Source: an uncultured Prevotella sp. (lineage in GTDB: Bacteria > Bacteroidota > Bacteroidia > Bacteroidales > Bacteroidaceae). From it: a DNA stretch of 64,000 bases. Where the stretch lies: contig CAMOGW010000013.1 of the NCBI GenBank assembly GCA_946614435.1, forward strand, positions 1 through 64,000. The letters run 5' to 3'. The notes beneath the pieces were generated by a model. The model saw nothing but the letters and a program-made list of their open reading frames with translations. It ran no database searches and was not told the DNA's origin. The translations under genes were made by a program, and so were the position numbers. Of the stretch, positions 36,005 to 44,754 are shown piece by piece. Within the stretch, counting starts at the first letter, position 1. Each line of letters starts with the position of its first letter.

Positions 36005-38377
36005 TCACTTTTCACTTTTCACTTTCCTGTACCGTCCGTCCTCCGTCTTCACCACCAGCCCTTGCTTGCTCCAGTTCTTCAGCATCTGGCGCACGGTGTT
36101 GTGGTTCACACCAGCGCCCTTGATGGCCACCGAGTGCTGCATGGCCTGTTCGAAGGTGAACTGCATGTCCAAGCGCTCGTAGATGGAGTCGTTCTTGCCG
36201 CGTTTGAGGCGGTTGCCGCTCATATAGCCAGCGTAGTCACGACTGTTGAAAGCATTCTCTATGCGGTCGCGGAAGAAGTGGAGTGCGTTCTCCAGCAGCG
36301 AATCGGCTATCACGTCGTAAGCCTCCAGCATCGGCGGTGTCTGGGCTTTCAGGAGCAGCTCCTTCCATAGGTTAGGATACTGCTTCAGCCGCGCCTCGGC
36401 ACCATTCATGCCGTGCTTCTGAATCAGCCCCTCGCACACCTTGCATAGCATCAGACAGCAGGTCATGCGTTGTGCCGTCACACAGACACGAATGCGCTGA
36501 CGGGCACGCACCTTGTCGTCGTTCATCATCGTCTCTATGCGGATGCGCTCCACCCACTCGCGACCCCTCTGTTCCAGCTTCGGCAGCACCACCTCGCCTT
36601 GCATCAGCGGCAGCAGATGGGCCACCTGCTGTATGCGCTCCGTCTGTCGGGGGGTGAGCACGTAGGGCTTGTCCTCCAGCTTGGCAAACGTGTTGTCGGG
36701 TGTGCGGGCTACGGCTATACGGCTCTGGAACCCGTCGGTGTAGTTCGGCACTACGCGATAGAGGGCGTCGGGCGTGCCGCACATGGTGACGTTCCACAAC
36801 AAGTGCTCGATATGCACGTTCACTGCATCGGCCGAACGAGCCTCGCGGTCGAACTTCGAACCGTCGTAGCTTTGGCGCAGCATCACCGAGAAGTCGCTCA
36901 TGGCCGTGCGGAACTTCTGTGCCACCGTGTCGGCCTCGGGCGTGAACGAGAAGGCATGCTTGCCCTCCGTGTTGGCCAGTCGCTCGGCCACGTTGGCCAC
37001 CGTGGTGTTCAGGGTGATGAAGCGCACGGGCAGCTTCGGTTCCTCGGGTTGCTCCTTCTTGTTCTTCGCCGCCCGCTTCTTGGCGCGCCACTCGTCCTCC
37101 TGCATCTGGTACATCTTGTCAAGCGCCGCCACCTCGCTCATCCAGGCATCCACCACGGGGTCGATGTCGCCCTTGCCCGAGGCAAAGTCGCCAGCGATAT
37201 AGCTGATGAGGTTCAGCCCCTTCTTGCGACCGTGAACGTCGAGCACCACACCCGTAGCCAGCGCTCCTATGCACGGACAGATGGCCGTCACCACAGGCAT
37301 GGCCAACTGAGGCCCTACGGCATCGATGCTGTCGCGTATGCCTTGCGGCATTTTTCGAGCTGACAGTTGAGAGTTGAGGGTTGACAGCTGGTCGTCTTCG
37401 CCGTCCACCTCTTCTATTTGACCTCTACTGTCATCCTTCTTCTGCGCCTTGGCATTGATTTCCCGCAACGAGGCATTCATGAACCCCTTGTCGGCATCAT
37501 ACTTGTCGTAGAAGTAGTCGATGAGTTTCTGACAGTCCTCCGTAGCCGAGTAGTTAGGCAACCTTTCGGCCACCACCGCCCGCAGTTGCTGACGGCTCAT
37601 CAACTTGGCCACCCCCACCGACAGCACCGCCATCAGGTTCGTGTGCCAGTTATGCTCACCCCACACATCCATCCCGCTCGAACTCAAGCCTGCCTGCTGA
37701 GCGCAGAGGTCGAAGGCGGTAAGAGAGGCCGCTGAAGCCTGCTCGCATTCTTTCTCTGAACACGGATTTTTCGGATCTAACGGATTCGTTCGATTCGTGT
37801 TATTCGTGTTCGACTTTTCAGCCTTATCCGTTTCATCCGTCCTATCCGTGTTCGAAATCTCAAACATCTCGTCATCGAGGAAAATCAGGTCTTCCGCTGA
37901 ACCCGTCGTGGTGAAGAACACGCGGGTGATGTCCTTCGCCCCTGCGTCATATTCCACCTGCAGGAGCTCGCTCGCCCATTTCAGGTTCTCCTCCTGGCTC
38001 AGCTCAGGGCGACGACGGAACACGAGGTGGTAGCCTGCGCCTCGGGCGCTCAGTTCCAGCATCAGCAGCCCCAGCTCGTCCTTTTTCTGTAGGATGCGCT
38101 CACGTATGGGCTGCAACTCCTCTGGTGCTATGTGGTCGATGTCCATGCCGATGGTGGTGCTCATCGTCTTCGAGCCTTTCAGCGTGCCGTCGGCGTTGGG
38201 CAGACAGGAGTAGTTCATCTGGATGAGTCGGCGCTTCTGTGCCTCGTCGCCGCTGCGCACCGCCTTCACGATGGCCCGCTGCTCACCACCGCTGCGCAAT
38301 GACAGATAGTCCTCTCGCGTGAGGACGGGGCGCATCATCTTCGCCCCATCCTTGTAGTAAATCATGTGTACGCTCAT
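36005..38377 (-). CDS. VirE N-terminal/DUF3987 primase-helicase-like protein
   Basis: A 790-residue protein from the ATG at 38377, which overlaps the BRO stop as ATGA (the ORF-track start at 38461 is in BRO). The N-terminal ~180 residues match the BT4734/VirE-N type (primase-like; TTIGMDIDHIAPEEL, GAGYHLVFRRRPELSQEENL). Next comes an Asn/Thr/Asp-rich linker (about 190-220), then a DUF3987-type P-loop region (YIAGDFASGKGDIDP) and a C-terminal winged-helix-like end. These proteins mark Bacteroidetes integrated elements and are thought to act in replication; the function is unproven. Two stretches carry dispersed short-repeat DNA in frame. Confidence 0.8.
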   Translation of the reverse strand: MSVHMIYYKDGAKMMRPVLTREDYLSLRSGGEQRAIVKAVRSGDEAQKRRLIQMNYSCLPNADGTLKGSKTMSTTIGMDIDHIAPEELQPIRERILQKKDELGLLMLELSARGAGYHLVFRRRPELSQEENLKWASELLQVEYDAGAKDITRVFFTTTGSAEDLIFLDDEMFEISNTDRTDETDKAEKSNTNNTNRTNPLDPKNPCSEKECEQASAASLTAFDLCAQQAGLSSSGMDVWGEHNWHTNLMAVLSVGVAKLMSRQQLRAVVAERLPNYSATEDCQKLIDYFYDKYDADKGFMNASLREINAKAQKKDDSRGQIEEVDGEDDQLSTLNSQLSARKMPQGIRDSIDAVGPQLAMPVVTAICPCIGALATGVVLDVHGRKKGLNLISYIAGDFASGKGDIDPVVDAWMSEVAALDKMYQMQEDEWRAKKRAAKNKKEQPEEPKLPVRFITLNTTVANVAERLANTEGKHAFSFTPEADTVAQKFRTAMSDFSVMLRQSYDGSKFDREARSADAVNVHIEHLLWNVTMCGTPDALYRVVPNYTDGFQSRIAVARTPDNTFAKLEDKPYVLTPRQTERIQQVAHLLPLMQGEVVLPKLEQRGREWVERIRIETMMNDDKVRARQRIRVCVTAQRMTCCLMLCKVCEGLIQKHGMNGAEARLKQYPNLWKELLLKAQTPPMLEAYDVIADSLLENALHFFRDRIENAFNSRDYAGYMSGNRLKRGKNDSIYERLDMQFTFEQAMQHSVAIKGAGVNHNTVRQMLKNWSKQGLVVKTEDGRYRKVKSEK

Positions 38378-39066
38378 GCCAGTGCCTCCTTCTTTTCGAA
38401 CACCTCGTGCAGGAACTTGCGGCCCTCTTCCGTCCACACCAGATAGCGCTCTGTGTGCCATACGCCCAGTCGGTTGCGGCGGCTATGGGTGCGGCTCTTC
38501 GCATAGCCCATGCGGGCAAAGTCGGCATAGAGCATGTACTCGCCGCTCTGCCAATAGACGATGCTCAGGGCAATCAGCCAGCGGTACAGCTCGGAACCCG
38601 TCATGCCCAGCTCCTTAGCCACCTGCGTCGTGGTCACGCAGTCCACCGACAGCAGCACCTCGTCGCAGTAGTCAGCCTTCGAGCCCAGCAGTCGCAGCTC
38701 CTTCGAGCCCAGCAGTCGCAGCTCCTTCGAGGTCAGCTCGTAGCGTCCCGTCTGTCGGATGGCTGGCAGCACCTCTGAGGTCACCCACCGCTTGAACGCC
38801 TTCGCCTGTGGCAGCTGAGAAGAGAGGATGAGCGAGTAGAGACCGCTCTCGTTGATGAGAATAATTGCTCGTCTCTGACCTGATACGACAATTTGTCGGG
38901 TCAGCTTATCGTCATCATCAACGTGCATCTTAATAGCTTTCTGAGGATCGCTGTATCCCAGTGCCGTTGCCACGTCTTTGCCCACGAACATGATTTGGTT
39001 ATTCACTTGGCAAGTACGAATCTCGCCGAAAATATCACTTGTAAAGATTTGAATGTTTGTATTCAT
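38374..39066 (-). CDS. BRO family N-terminal domain antirepressor-like protein
   Basis: From the ATG at 39066 (MNTNIQIFTSDIFGEI), 230 residues; an ATG 16 codons upstream is possible. The N-terminal BRO-N domain (IRTCQVNNQIMFVGKDVATALGYSDPQKAI ... LILSSQLPQAKAFKRWVTSEVLPAIRQTG) is that of phage antirepressors. The C-terminal half is unassigned and may be an HTH (TTQVAKELGMTGSELYRWL). A 24-bp duplication gives SKELRLLG twice. It overlaps the VirE/DUF3987 start by 4 bp, so the two are translationally coupled. Confidence 0.85.
   Translation of the reverse strand: MNTNIQIFTSDIFGEIRTCQVNNQIMFVGKDVATALGYSDPQKAIKMHVDDDDKLTRQIVVSGQRRAIILINESGLYSLILSSQLPQAKAFKRWVTSEVLPAIRQTGRYELTSKELRLLGSKELRLLGSKADYCDEVLLSVDCVTTTQVAKELGMTGSELYRWLIALSIVYWQSGEYMLYADFARMGYAKSRTHSRRNRLGVWHTERYLVWTEEGRKFLHEVFEKKEALA
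38677..38724. repeat. 24-bp tandem duplication inside the BRO gene
   Basis: Two identical 24-bp units (cttcgagcccagcagtcgca...) encode the repeated octapeptide SKELRLLG in the linker between the BRO domain and the C-terminal half. A third partial unit (cttcgag) follows. Confidence 0.9.
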
Positions 39067-39173
39067 TTTGTTGAGTTGAATTTTGCGAGAAGAAGTTTCG
39101 GATTCTTTGGCCATTTACTCGAGAATATCCTCCTCGGCTTCAACTCAGGTTGTTTTTTGATTTTCTGTTTTTT

Positions 39174-39668
39174 TTAATTTTCCACGCTCCTTATTCTCCT
39201 CCTGTTGCCCTGCGGTCTCACCGCGAAGTGCACCCAGTAGGCGCAGCCCTTGTGCTCCAGCAGCAGCTCGTCGAACGCCTCCTGGCTGTCGTCGCTGATG
39301 TCCAGCAGGATGGTAGCGTAGCGCAGCGCCTGTTCAGGGCCGCAAACCCGAATGTCGGCTGCGCATCCCGTGAGGTGGTTGCTCGTTGTGGAGCCCCCCA
39401 CCGCCCTGTTCACCACCTTCGAGCGATACCCGCTGCTGACGATGATCGGGTCGTTTCCCTCGCCGTAGCGCACGTTCCATTCCTCGCGCAGCTTCTCCAG
39501 CCAGCCGCACAGTCGTCGCAGGTTCTCCACCGCCTCTTCTGAGGGCGTGTTGTCGGCTCCCCTTACACTCGTTCGCGTCATCTCCGCGAGCGTGAAGTGA
39601 GGAGTCAGTCTCGTGTGTTGTCTGTCTTTCTCCATGTCTTCTAATAGTTGTTCGTATTCAAGAGTCAT
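39174..39668 (-). CDS. M15 family zinc peptidase (D-Ala-D-Ala carboxypeptidase-like, phage-type)
   Basis: A 164-residue peptidase M15_3 domain. Metal ligands appear in SNHLTGCAADIRV (His and Asp) and near the C-terminus in YWVHFAVRP (His). The block IIVSSGYRSKVVNRAVGG is the substrate-side motif of this family. No signal peptide, as for many phage endolysins and element-borne peptidoglycan peptidases. Bacteroidetes VirE/HU modules commonly carry such a gene, so a structural role in the element is likely but untested. Confidence 0.85.
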   Translation of the reverse strand: MTLEYEQLLEDMEKDRQHTRLTPHFTLAEMTRTSVRGADNTPSEEAVENLRRLCGWLEKLREEWNVRYGEGNDPIIVSSGYRSKVVNRAVGGSTTSNHLTGCAADIRVCGPEQALRYATILLDISDDSQEAFDELLLEHKGCAYWVHFAVRPQGNRRRIRSVEN

Positions 39669-39734
39669 TGCCGTTCATTTTTGTTGAGTTGAATTTAGTG
39701 AGAGAATAAATAATACTTGTGTCTTTCGACGTCG

Positions 39735-39802
39735 CAAAGGTAGAATGCGATTATGCGATTGAAAAGTTTTTCCTCAATCGCATTTTCAATCGCAAAGCCA
39801 AA
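39735..39802 (-). promoter_or_regulatory. M15 promoter with TGCGATTGAAA inverted repeats
   Basis: TACCTTTG on the minus strand (39735-39742) is the -7 box of the M15 gene. Directly upstream are tandem and inverted copies of TGCGATT(GAAA) and TCAATCGCA between 39745 and 39795. Sites repeated at a promoter in this way look like operators, but the binding protein is unknown. Confidence 0.5.
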
Positions 39803-39849
39803 CATATCCGAAACCCTTATGACATCGTAATAAAAAAATTTTTCAAAAA

Positions 39850-39889
39850 AAATGTGCGACTGAAAGCCGAAGCCTTCAATCGCACATTT
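39850..39889 (-). terminator. Terminator after the 446-residue ORF gene
   Basis: On the minus strand aaatgtgcgattgaaggc..gccttt-like sequence folds into a stem (aaatgtgcga / tcgcacattt plus inner pairs) followed by a run of eight Ts, directly downstream of the unknown gene that ends at 39919. Confidence 0.65.
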
Positions 39890-39918
39890 CAATCGCATTT
39901 TGGCGAAAACAGCAGTCG

Positions 39919-41148
39919 CTAAGCCGATGCCTTGAGATAGTCGAGCACCCAGTCGGCATAGGGCTCCTGTCGGCACTGCCCCATATACTTGCTGAAGGTG
40001 CGGTAATTGTCGCACACACCAGCACTGCGGGCAATGAGGTCCATGCTGCCCTTGACAACACCCCCCTCTCTCAGCAGCCCTACCACACAGCCGCGAATGT
40101 AGTCCTGACGTTTCGTGAGGCTCCACTGCATGGCGATATAATCCCTGTGCTCCGACCGCATCAGCGCGTTGACGAAGTTGTCAGTCCACTGATGATCATA
40201 ACGCTGGTCTACACGGTGAACGTCGAACCACTCACCCGTCAGTAGCACCTTCAGATGCTTCGACGGTGCAAAAAAGTTCAGCTGCGGGTTCAGTTCTCTA
40301 TTAGCCGCCGACTCCTCCTCCAGCAGTTTCACACGCAACTGCTGGGCCATATCAATCTTGTGCATATACTTCAGAAATGCATTGCGATGGGGCTTGGCGT
40401 TCTCCTCGTGCCTGCTGGCATAGAAATACTGCCCCGCACGCGCCGCATCGACCACCAGCATGCCGTCACGACACTCCACCAGTTTTCTCAGCGCTGCATA
40501 GTGCTTGTACACACTCTTCTTCAGCTTGTGGTCATCGTCCAGCTGGTCGAAGTCGAACTCACCCGCATAGCGCTTCGCACGCTGCATGTGCTCCACCTTG
40601 GCGCTGAACACACCCTTCTCAAACATGTGCAGCAGCTTCTCAACGATGTAGTCGTTGATATCCTCCAGGCTGGGCGTGCCGTAACACTCATTGTAGAGCC
40701 ACTCATCGAACGTGTGGCGAGCCCTTCGCGATGTTCCAGAACCCAGATAGCGACGCTTCTCCTGTTCGTACAGCCGCACATACTCCTCGTCCTTATGATG
40801 CCGCGACAGATGGTCGTCAATCTCTGCCAGCACATGGCTCAGCTCGCCCAGAGCCTCGTTCATCAGCCTCACCTGCTCATTAATGGCATCATCGGCCGCA
40901 GGGCTCTCCTCAAGCTCCACAGCCAGCACCTGTTCCGACAGCTCCGCGTAGTTCACGTCTATATCGGCATCGAGCACAGCCTCCTTGCTCACGCATGCCG
41001 TCACATTCTTCTGCAGTGTCTCGACCACCTCCCAGATGTCTGCCGTCAGCCCCATCAGCCGGAACCGCGTACCAGCCGAAGGTGTCTCCGTTCTCATCCT
41101 CTCAATCTTTTCAAAAAGGAGTTTTAGAAGATTCTTATAGTCGTTCAT
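39919..41148 (-). CDS. Unknown protein of the VirE module
   Basis: 409 residues from the ATG at 41148 (MNDYKNLLKLLFEKIERMR), which follows a TACCTTTG box at 41181-41188; the ORF-track start lies upstream of that box. Helical and highly charged, with Glu/Asp-rich stretches (VELEESPAADDAINEQ), possible coiled coil around residues 100-150, and a compact C-terminus with paired short motifs (YIRGCVVGLLREGG ... YMGQCRQEPYADW). No signal or membrane segment. I do not recognise the family; position suggests a cytoplasmic partner of the BRO/VirE genes. Confidence 0.65.
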   Translation of the reverse strand: MNDYKNLLKLLFEKIERMRTETPSAGTRFRLMGLTADIWEVVETLQKNVTACVSKEAVLDADIDVNYAELSEQVLAVELEESPAADDAINEQVRLMNEALGELSHVLAEIDDHLSRHHKDEEYVRLYEQEKRRYLGSGTSRRARHTFDEWLYNECYGTPSLEDINDYIVEKLLHMFEKGVFSAKVEHMQRAKRYAGEFDFDQLDDDHKLKKSVYKHYAALRKLVECRDGMLVVDAARAGQYFYASRHEENAKPHRNAFLKYMHKIDMAQQLRVKLLEEESAANRELNPQLNFFAPSKHLKVLLTGEWFDVHRVDQRYDHQWTDNFVNALMRSEHRDYIAMQWSLTKRQDYIRGCVVGLLREGGVVKGSMDLIARSAGVCDNYRTFSKYMGQCRQEPYADWVLDYLKASA

Positions 41149-41285
41149 TGTGATAGTCTTTTTTGTTATCCAAAGGGCTGCAAAGGTAACAAAAAAAGAG
41201 TGCCGTTCCAAACAAAACGACACCCATTTTCGGGCATTAATATTCGTTAGCAGAAGCAATGTATACGCTTATCCATGCGGATGGC

Positions 41286-41640
41286 TTAAATGCCAGACGG
41301 GTCGATTTCCACGATATTTGTGAAGTTTTTCCAGTATTGAGCTGACTGATAGGCGGACTTACTTCCTGTGGGAACCTTTAGCGTAGCATTGTAAGACGGG
41401 AAAGTATAATAGTCAATCGTTGGAGGCGTTGTATTCAGGGAAGTGATTGTGGTTAAGCCAGTGCATTGATAGAAAGCATAATCTCCTATACTCGTCACGC
41501 TGTTAGGGATAGTGATAGAGGTCAAGCCAGAGCAACCATAGAAAGCATATCTTTCTATACTCGTCACGCTGTTGGGGATAGTGATAGAGGTTAAGCCAGT
41601 GCAACCATTGAATTTGCAAATGCTTTTATATCAACGACTT
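41286..41640 (-). pseudogene. Fragment of a BspA-like leucine-rich repeat protein
   Basis: The frame carries about two and a half BspA/LRR_5 repeats ([23 protein letters not shown] type, 69-bp DNA periodicity) and a normal C-terminal cap ([25 protein letters not shown]). Upstream the reading frame continues without a Met through a degenerate repeat ([13 protein letters not shown]) to a stop near 41635. The signal peptide and nearly all of the repeats are missing. The GTG used by the ORF track lies mid-repeat, so this is a remnant rather than a gene. Confidence 0.75.
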
Positions 41641-41905
41641 GTGTATTAAACGGTAGAAAAGTGATGACGTGGATTCTACAAAGATTGAAAATGATGAAGA
41701 TTTAACGTATTTAACCTTTGTAAACCTCAAAAAAGTGTTATTTGTGCAAGTTTCACCATGATTCATAACTCATCAGCTTCAGATAACGTCAATATGTTAT
41801 CCCTATACCCCATCGTTTAACTCTATTTCGCCCCAATAATGAAATTAATTTTGTGTTTTGGGGCAAAAATATGTCAAACATTGAGATTTTCTCAATAATT
41901 GTTTG

Positions 41906-41913
41906 TACCTTTG
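41906..41913 (+). promoter_or_regulatory. -7 box of the AAA ATPase gene
   Basis: TACCTTTG, 23 bp before the ATG at 41937. The 41641-41905 stretch between the BspA remnant and this box is AT-rich and shows no gene. Confidence 0.6.
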
Positions 41914-41936
41914 CCGGCAAATAAAAGATCATCAAT

Positions 41937-43382
41937 ATGGAACAGAAGCTTATTGCGAGAGACCGAGAGTGCTCTATGCTACGGGACTGCATGGAGTCAG
42001 ACCGTTCGGAATTTGTTATCGTTTATGGAAGAAGGCGCGTGGGAAAGACCTTCCTCATAGATCAGTACTTCAAGATGAATTATGATTTCAGTTTCGTGGG
42101 CTCGCATCGTTCCACGCAAAGGGTTCAACTACGTAACTTTGGGAAAGCCATGAAACAGCATGCAGGTTTAAAGACTGTACCAAAGTATGCTGACTGGTTT
42201 GATGCCTTTGATGCGCTGGAGGAACATCTTGGCAATCTTCCAGCTAACAGGAAAAAGGTTGTGTTCTTCGATGAAATGCCTTGGATAGACACACAAAAGT
42301 CAGACTTTGTTGAAGCTTTGGAGAACTTTTGGAATGGTTGGGCCAATCGTCGGAACGATATTTTTTTTGTAGGGTCTGGTTCGGCAACATCATGGATGGT
42401 TGACAAACTGATTGAAAATCAAGGGGGACTTCATGCTCGCATCACTGCAAACATCTATCTACGTCCCTTCAACCTTAAAGAGACGGAAGAGTACCTGCGC
42501 TCTCATCACTGCAAATGGGACCGATACCAAATAGCACAGTGTTACATGCTATTTGGTGGGGTTCCTTTCTACCTTAGTCTGCTGAAGACGAATCAGAGTC
42601 TTGTCCAAAATGTTGACAGGCTGTGCTTTGCCCCGAATGCCCCACTTCGCATAGAGTTTGAGGAACTATATACGGCACTTTTCAAACATGCAGACCAATA
42701 TATCTCTGTGGTGAAAGCTCTCAGTCTGCATAAAGAGGGTATGACGCGGAACGACATGATAAAAGTTCTGAAAATAGAGGGACGCAATCTCACCACAGTA
42801 CTTCGTAATCTGGAGCGTTGCGACTTCATCGCTAAAATGGCTCGCTTCCCTAACAAGTCAACCGATGCCATTTACAGACTGGTTGACTTTTACACCTTAT
42901 TTTATTATAAGTTCCTTGCCGAAGACCTGTCGGGCGATGAGCAGTGGTGGAGCCATAATTTCCAATCACATAGTGTAGAATCCTGGATGAGCAGGGCGTT
43001 CGAACTGCTTTGCCTCTGCCACGTAGGGCAGATAAAGCGGGCGCTTGGCATTTCCGGAATGGCAACCAGTGCTTCCTCCTGGCGGCAATTGGCTGACAAG
43101 GCCAATCAAAACTCGGCCAAGAGGGAAGGCGCACAGATTGACCTTATCATTGACCGTGCAGACCGCATGGTGCATCTTTGCGAGATGAAGTTCAGCGTCG
43201 GTCCTTATGAGCTTAAGGATGCATATGAAAAGAAACTACGTCAGCGGATGACAATTTTCCGTGAGGCCACGAAATGTACAAAAGCACTAGTGAATACGTT
43301 TGTTACGACATTCGGTGTGGCTGACGGAATGCACAAAAGCATTGTAAACAGCGAAGTGACATTAGATGAACTTTTCAATTAA
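41937..43382 (+). CDS. AAA/STAND-like ATPase with C-terminal DUF234 nuclease-like domain
   Basis: 481 residues. The N-terminal ATPase_2-type domain has Walker A VYGRRRVGKTFL (about residues 30-40) and Walker B KVVFFDEMPWID (about 101-112). A winged-helix part follows (about 265-320, KEGMTRNDMIKVLKIEGRNLTTVLRNLERC). The C-terminal DUF234 region has AQIDLIIDRADRMVHLCEMKFS, the D...ExK pattern of PD-(D/E)XK nucleases. Such proteins are common and uncharacterised in Bacteroidetes; a DNA-linked role is likely. Confidence 0.82.
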   Translation: MEQKLIARDRECSMLRDCMESDRSEFVIVYGRRRVGKTFLIDQYFKMNYDFSFVGSHRSTQRVQLRNFGKAMKQHAGLKTVPKYADWFDAFDALEEHLGNLPANRKKVVFFDEMPWIDTQKSDFVEALENFWNGWANRRNDIFFVGSGSATSWMVDKLIENQGGLHARITANIYLRPFNLKETEEYLRSHHCKWDRYQIAQCYMLFGGVPFYLSLLKTNQSLVQNVDRLCFAPNAPLRIEFEELYTALFKHADQYISVVKALSLHKEGMTRNDMIKVLKIEGRNLTTVLRNLERCDFIAKMARFPNKSTDAIYRLVDFYTLFYYKFLAEDLSGDEQWWSHNFQSHSVESWMSRAFELLCLCHVGQIKRALGISGMATSASSWRQLADKANQNSAKREGAQIDLIIDRADRMVHLCEMKFSVGPYELKDAYEKKLRQRMTIFREATKCTKALVNTFVTTFGVADGMHKSIVNSEVTLDELFN

Positions 43383-43628
43383 TCAAGCCCTTAGCAGCTC
43401 TACGTTATAGGGCAAGTAATTTTCGCAGAACACTTCTTTTCCACCTCATGCAGTGGACGCAAGTAAAAAGATGAAACGCATAATGGTGTTGACAAGCCAA
43501 GGCGGGCGGGGATGAAAACGAGGCACCCTCGTCCGCTTTTTGGTAGGTAAAAAAGTGTAAAATGAAGATTTTCTGAAAGAAAGTGGAGATTCTGCGTAGC
43601 GTTTTCACTCTTTCATCGTATTATAAGT
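43383..43628. other. Intergenic region before the sigma factor gene
   Basis: About 245 bp without an ORF. It ends in AT-rich sequence that must hold the promoter of the sigma factor operon, but no -7 box of the housekeeping type is obvious, which would fit autoregulation by the ECF factor. Confidence 0.35.
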
Positions 43629-44165
43629 ATGGAACGTCTGAAGTACATATCGTTGGTAGCGGAACTGCGGCAGATTGCTGTCAGGAGGGCTTTGGCGTTA
43701 CTTGACGAAAAGGAAGAGGCTGAGGACGTGGCCGGAGAAGTGCTGATAAGGTTATGGGAACGACATGAAGGCCTACGAGATAACGCCGATGAAATAAAGC
43801 ATATGGCCGACACGATGGCAAGGAACCTCGCGCTTGACATGTTGAGACACCGACGACGACATCCCATCCTGCGCATCTTCTATAGGCAAGAGGATGACGA
43901 TGAAGAAACGGGGAGCATTCCCGACGTACCCGATTCGCTAACGCCACAACATTACGTAGAGGACAAGGAGGCTGGCTGCATTGTCCAACGCGCCATGATC
44001 CAACTGCCCTACAACTGGAGGAGAATCGTGGAGATGCGCGAACAGGAAGACATGAGCTTTGCGGAGATTGCCCAAGTGCTGGGAACCAGCGAATCGTCGT
44101 GCCGAGGCATGATGTCGAAAGCACGCCAGAGAATGTTACAACTAATAAGTAAAATGACAAGATGA
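43629..44165 (+). CDS. ECF-type RNA polymerase sigma factor
   Basis: 178 residues. Sigma region 2 is at about 10-75 (LRQIAVRRALALLDEKEEAEDVAGEVLIRLWER, then NLALDMLRHRRR) and region 4 at about 120-172 (LPYNWRRIVEMREQEDMSFAEIAQVLGTSESSCRGMMSKARQRM). It would direct RNA polymerase to a small regulon, most likely including its own operon. The downstream membrane protein overlaps its stop (atgatga), the usual arrangement with an anti-sigma partner. Confidence 0.9.
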   Translation: MERLKYISLVAELRQIAVRRALALLDEKEEAEDVAGEVLIRLWERHEGLRDNADEIKHMADTMARNLALDMLRHRRRHPILRIFYRQEDDDEETGSIPDVPDSLTPQHYVEDKEAGCIVQRAMIQLPYNWRRIVEMREQEDMSFAEIAQVLGTSESSCRGMMSKARQRMLQLISKMTR

Positions 44166-44749
44166 TGGAAAAAGAATACATACAGAAACTACTCGACAGC
44201 TACATGGCTGCTGAAACGACCAAGGAGGAAGAACAGCTTCTTTCCGAGTATTTCAGCACCCACCGCGATATTCCGGCTGAGTGGCGCGAGTTCTCCATCC
44301 TGTTCAGAGGCATCAGGCAGTACGAGCAAAAGCCATACGTTTCGTACAGGAGGATAATCATAAAATGGAGTGCTGCAGCGGCTATGATTGCTTTCGTTTT
44401 CGGAATAGGATTGTCGTTGCAACATCAGGAGGAAACGTGCAAACCTTCGCATGTCATAGCCCAAACGAAGGATGTGCCTACGCCTGTTGCCATAGAGCCG
44501 CATCTTGAGACAATCGCGGAAGTGACACCAACCGTGGCGGAGATAACGGCAAAGCCGTCTCGCTCTGTCAGAACAGGAAAGTCGGCCAAACAGAAATCAA
44601 GGGATGTGGAACAAATGATGAAATTACTGGATGAAGCTGACATGGCCTTTTCGCAAGCTACGGTACGATGTGCCATTGACATTGAAGAGAGTATTCCGCA
44701 GAGTGAGGAACAAGAGGAAACGGACAACGAAACCAATATAATCATTTAG
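44162..44749 (+). CDS. Putative anti-sigma-like membrane protein
   Basis: 195 residues. The N-terminal ~60 residues are acidic and helical (YIQKLLDSYMAAETTKEEEQLLSEYF), followed by a single membrane helix at about 63-86 (IIIKWSAAAAMIAFVFGIGLSL) and a ~105-residue C-terminal part outside. This is the layout of anti-sigma factors that hold ECF sigma at the membrane; no zinc-binding HxxxCxxC motif is present. Overlap with the sigma gene supports the pairing. Function is inferred from topology and context. Confidence 0.65.
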   Translation: MMEKEYIQKLLDSYMAAETTKEEEQLLSEYFSTHRDIPAEWREFSILFRGIRQYEQKPYVSYRRIIIKWSAAAAMIAFVFGIGLSLQHQEETCKPSHVIAQTKDVPTPVAIEPHLETIAEVTPTVAEITAKPSRSVRTGKSAKQKSRDVEQMMKLLDEADMAFSQATVRCAIDIEESIPQSEEQEETDNETNIII

Positions 44750-44754
44750 AGCGT

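Noticed and set aside
36372-37091. 239-residue minus ORF inside the VirE gene
   Set aside because: Same-strand frame shadow, Arg/Gly/His-rich as expected from a GC-rich alternate frame; the real frame has recognisable domains.
39719-39922. 67-residue plus ORF
   Set aside because: Covers the promoter repeats and the terminator; composition reflects the repeats.
41286-41567. Intact small LRR gene
   Set aside because: Starts at a GTG in the middle of a repeat and the repeats continue upstream without a Met or signal peptide; called as a remnant.
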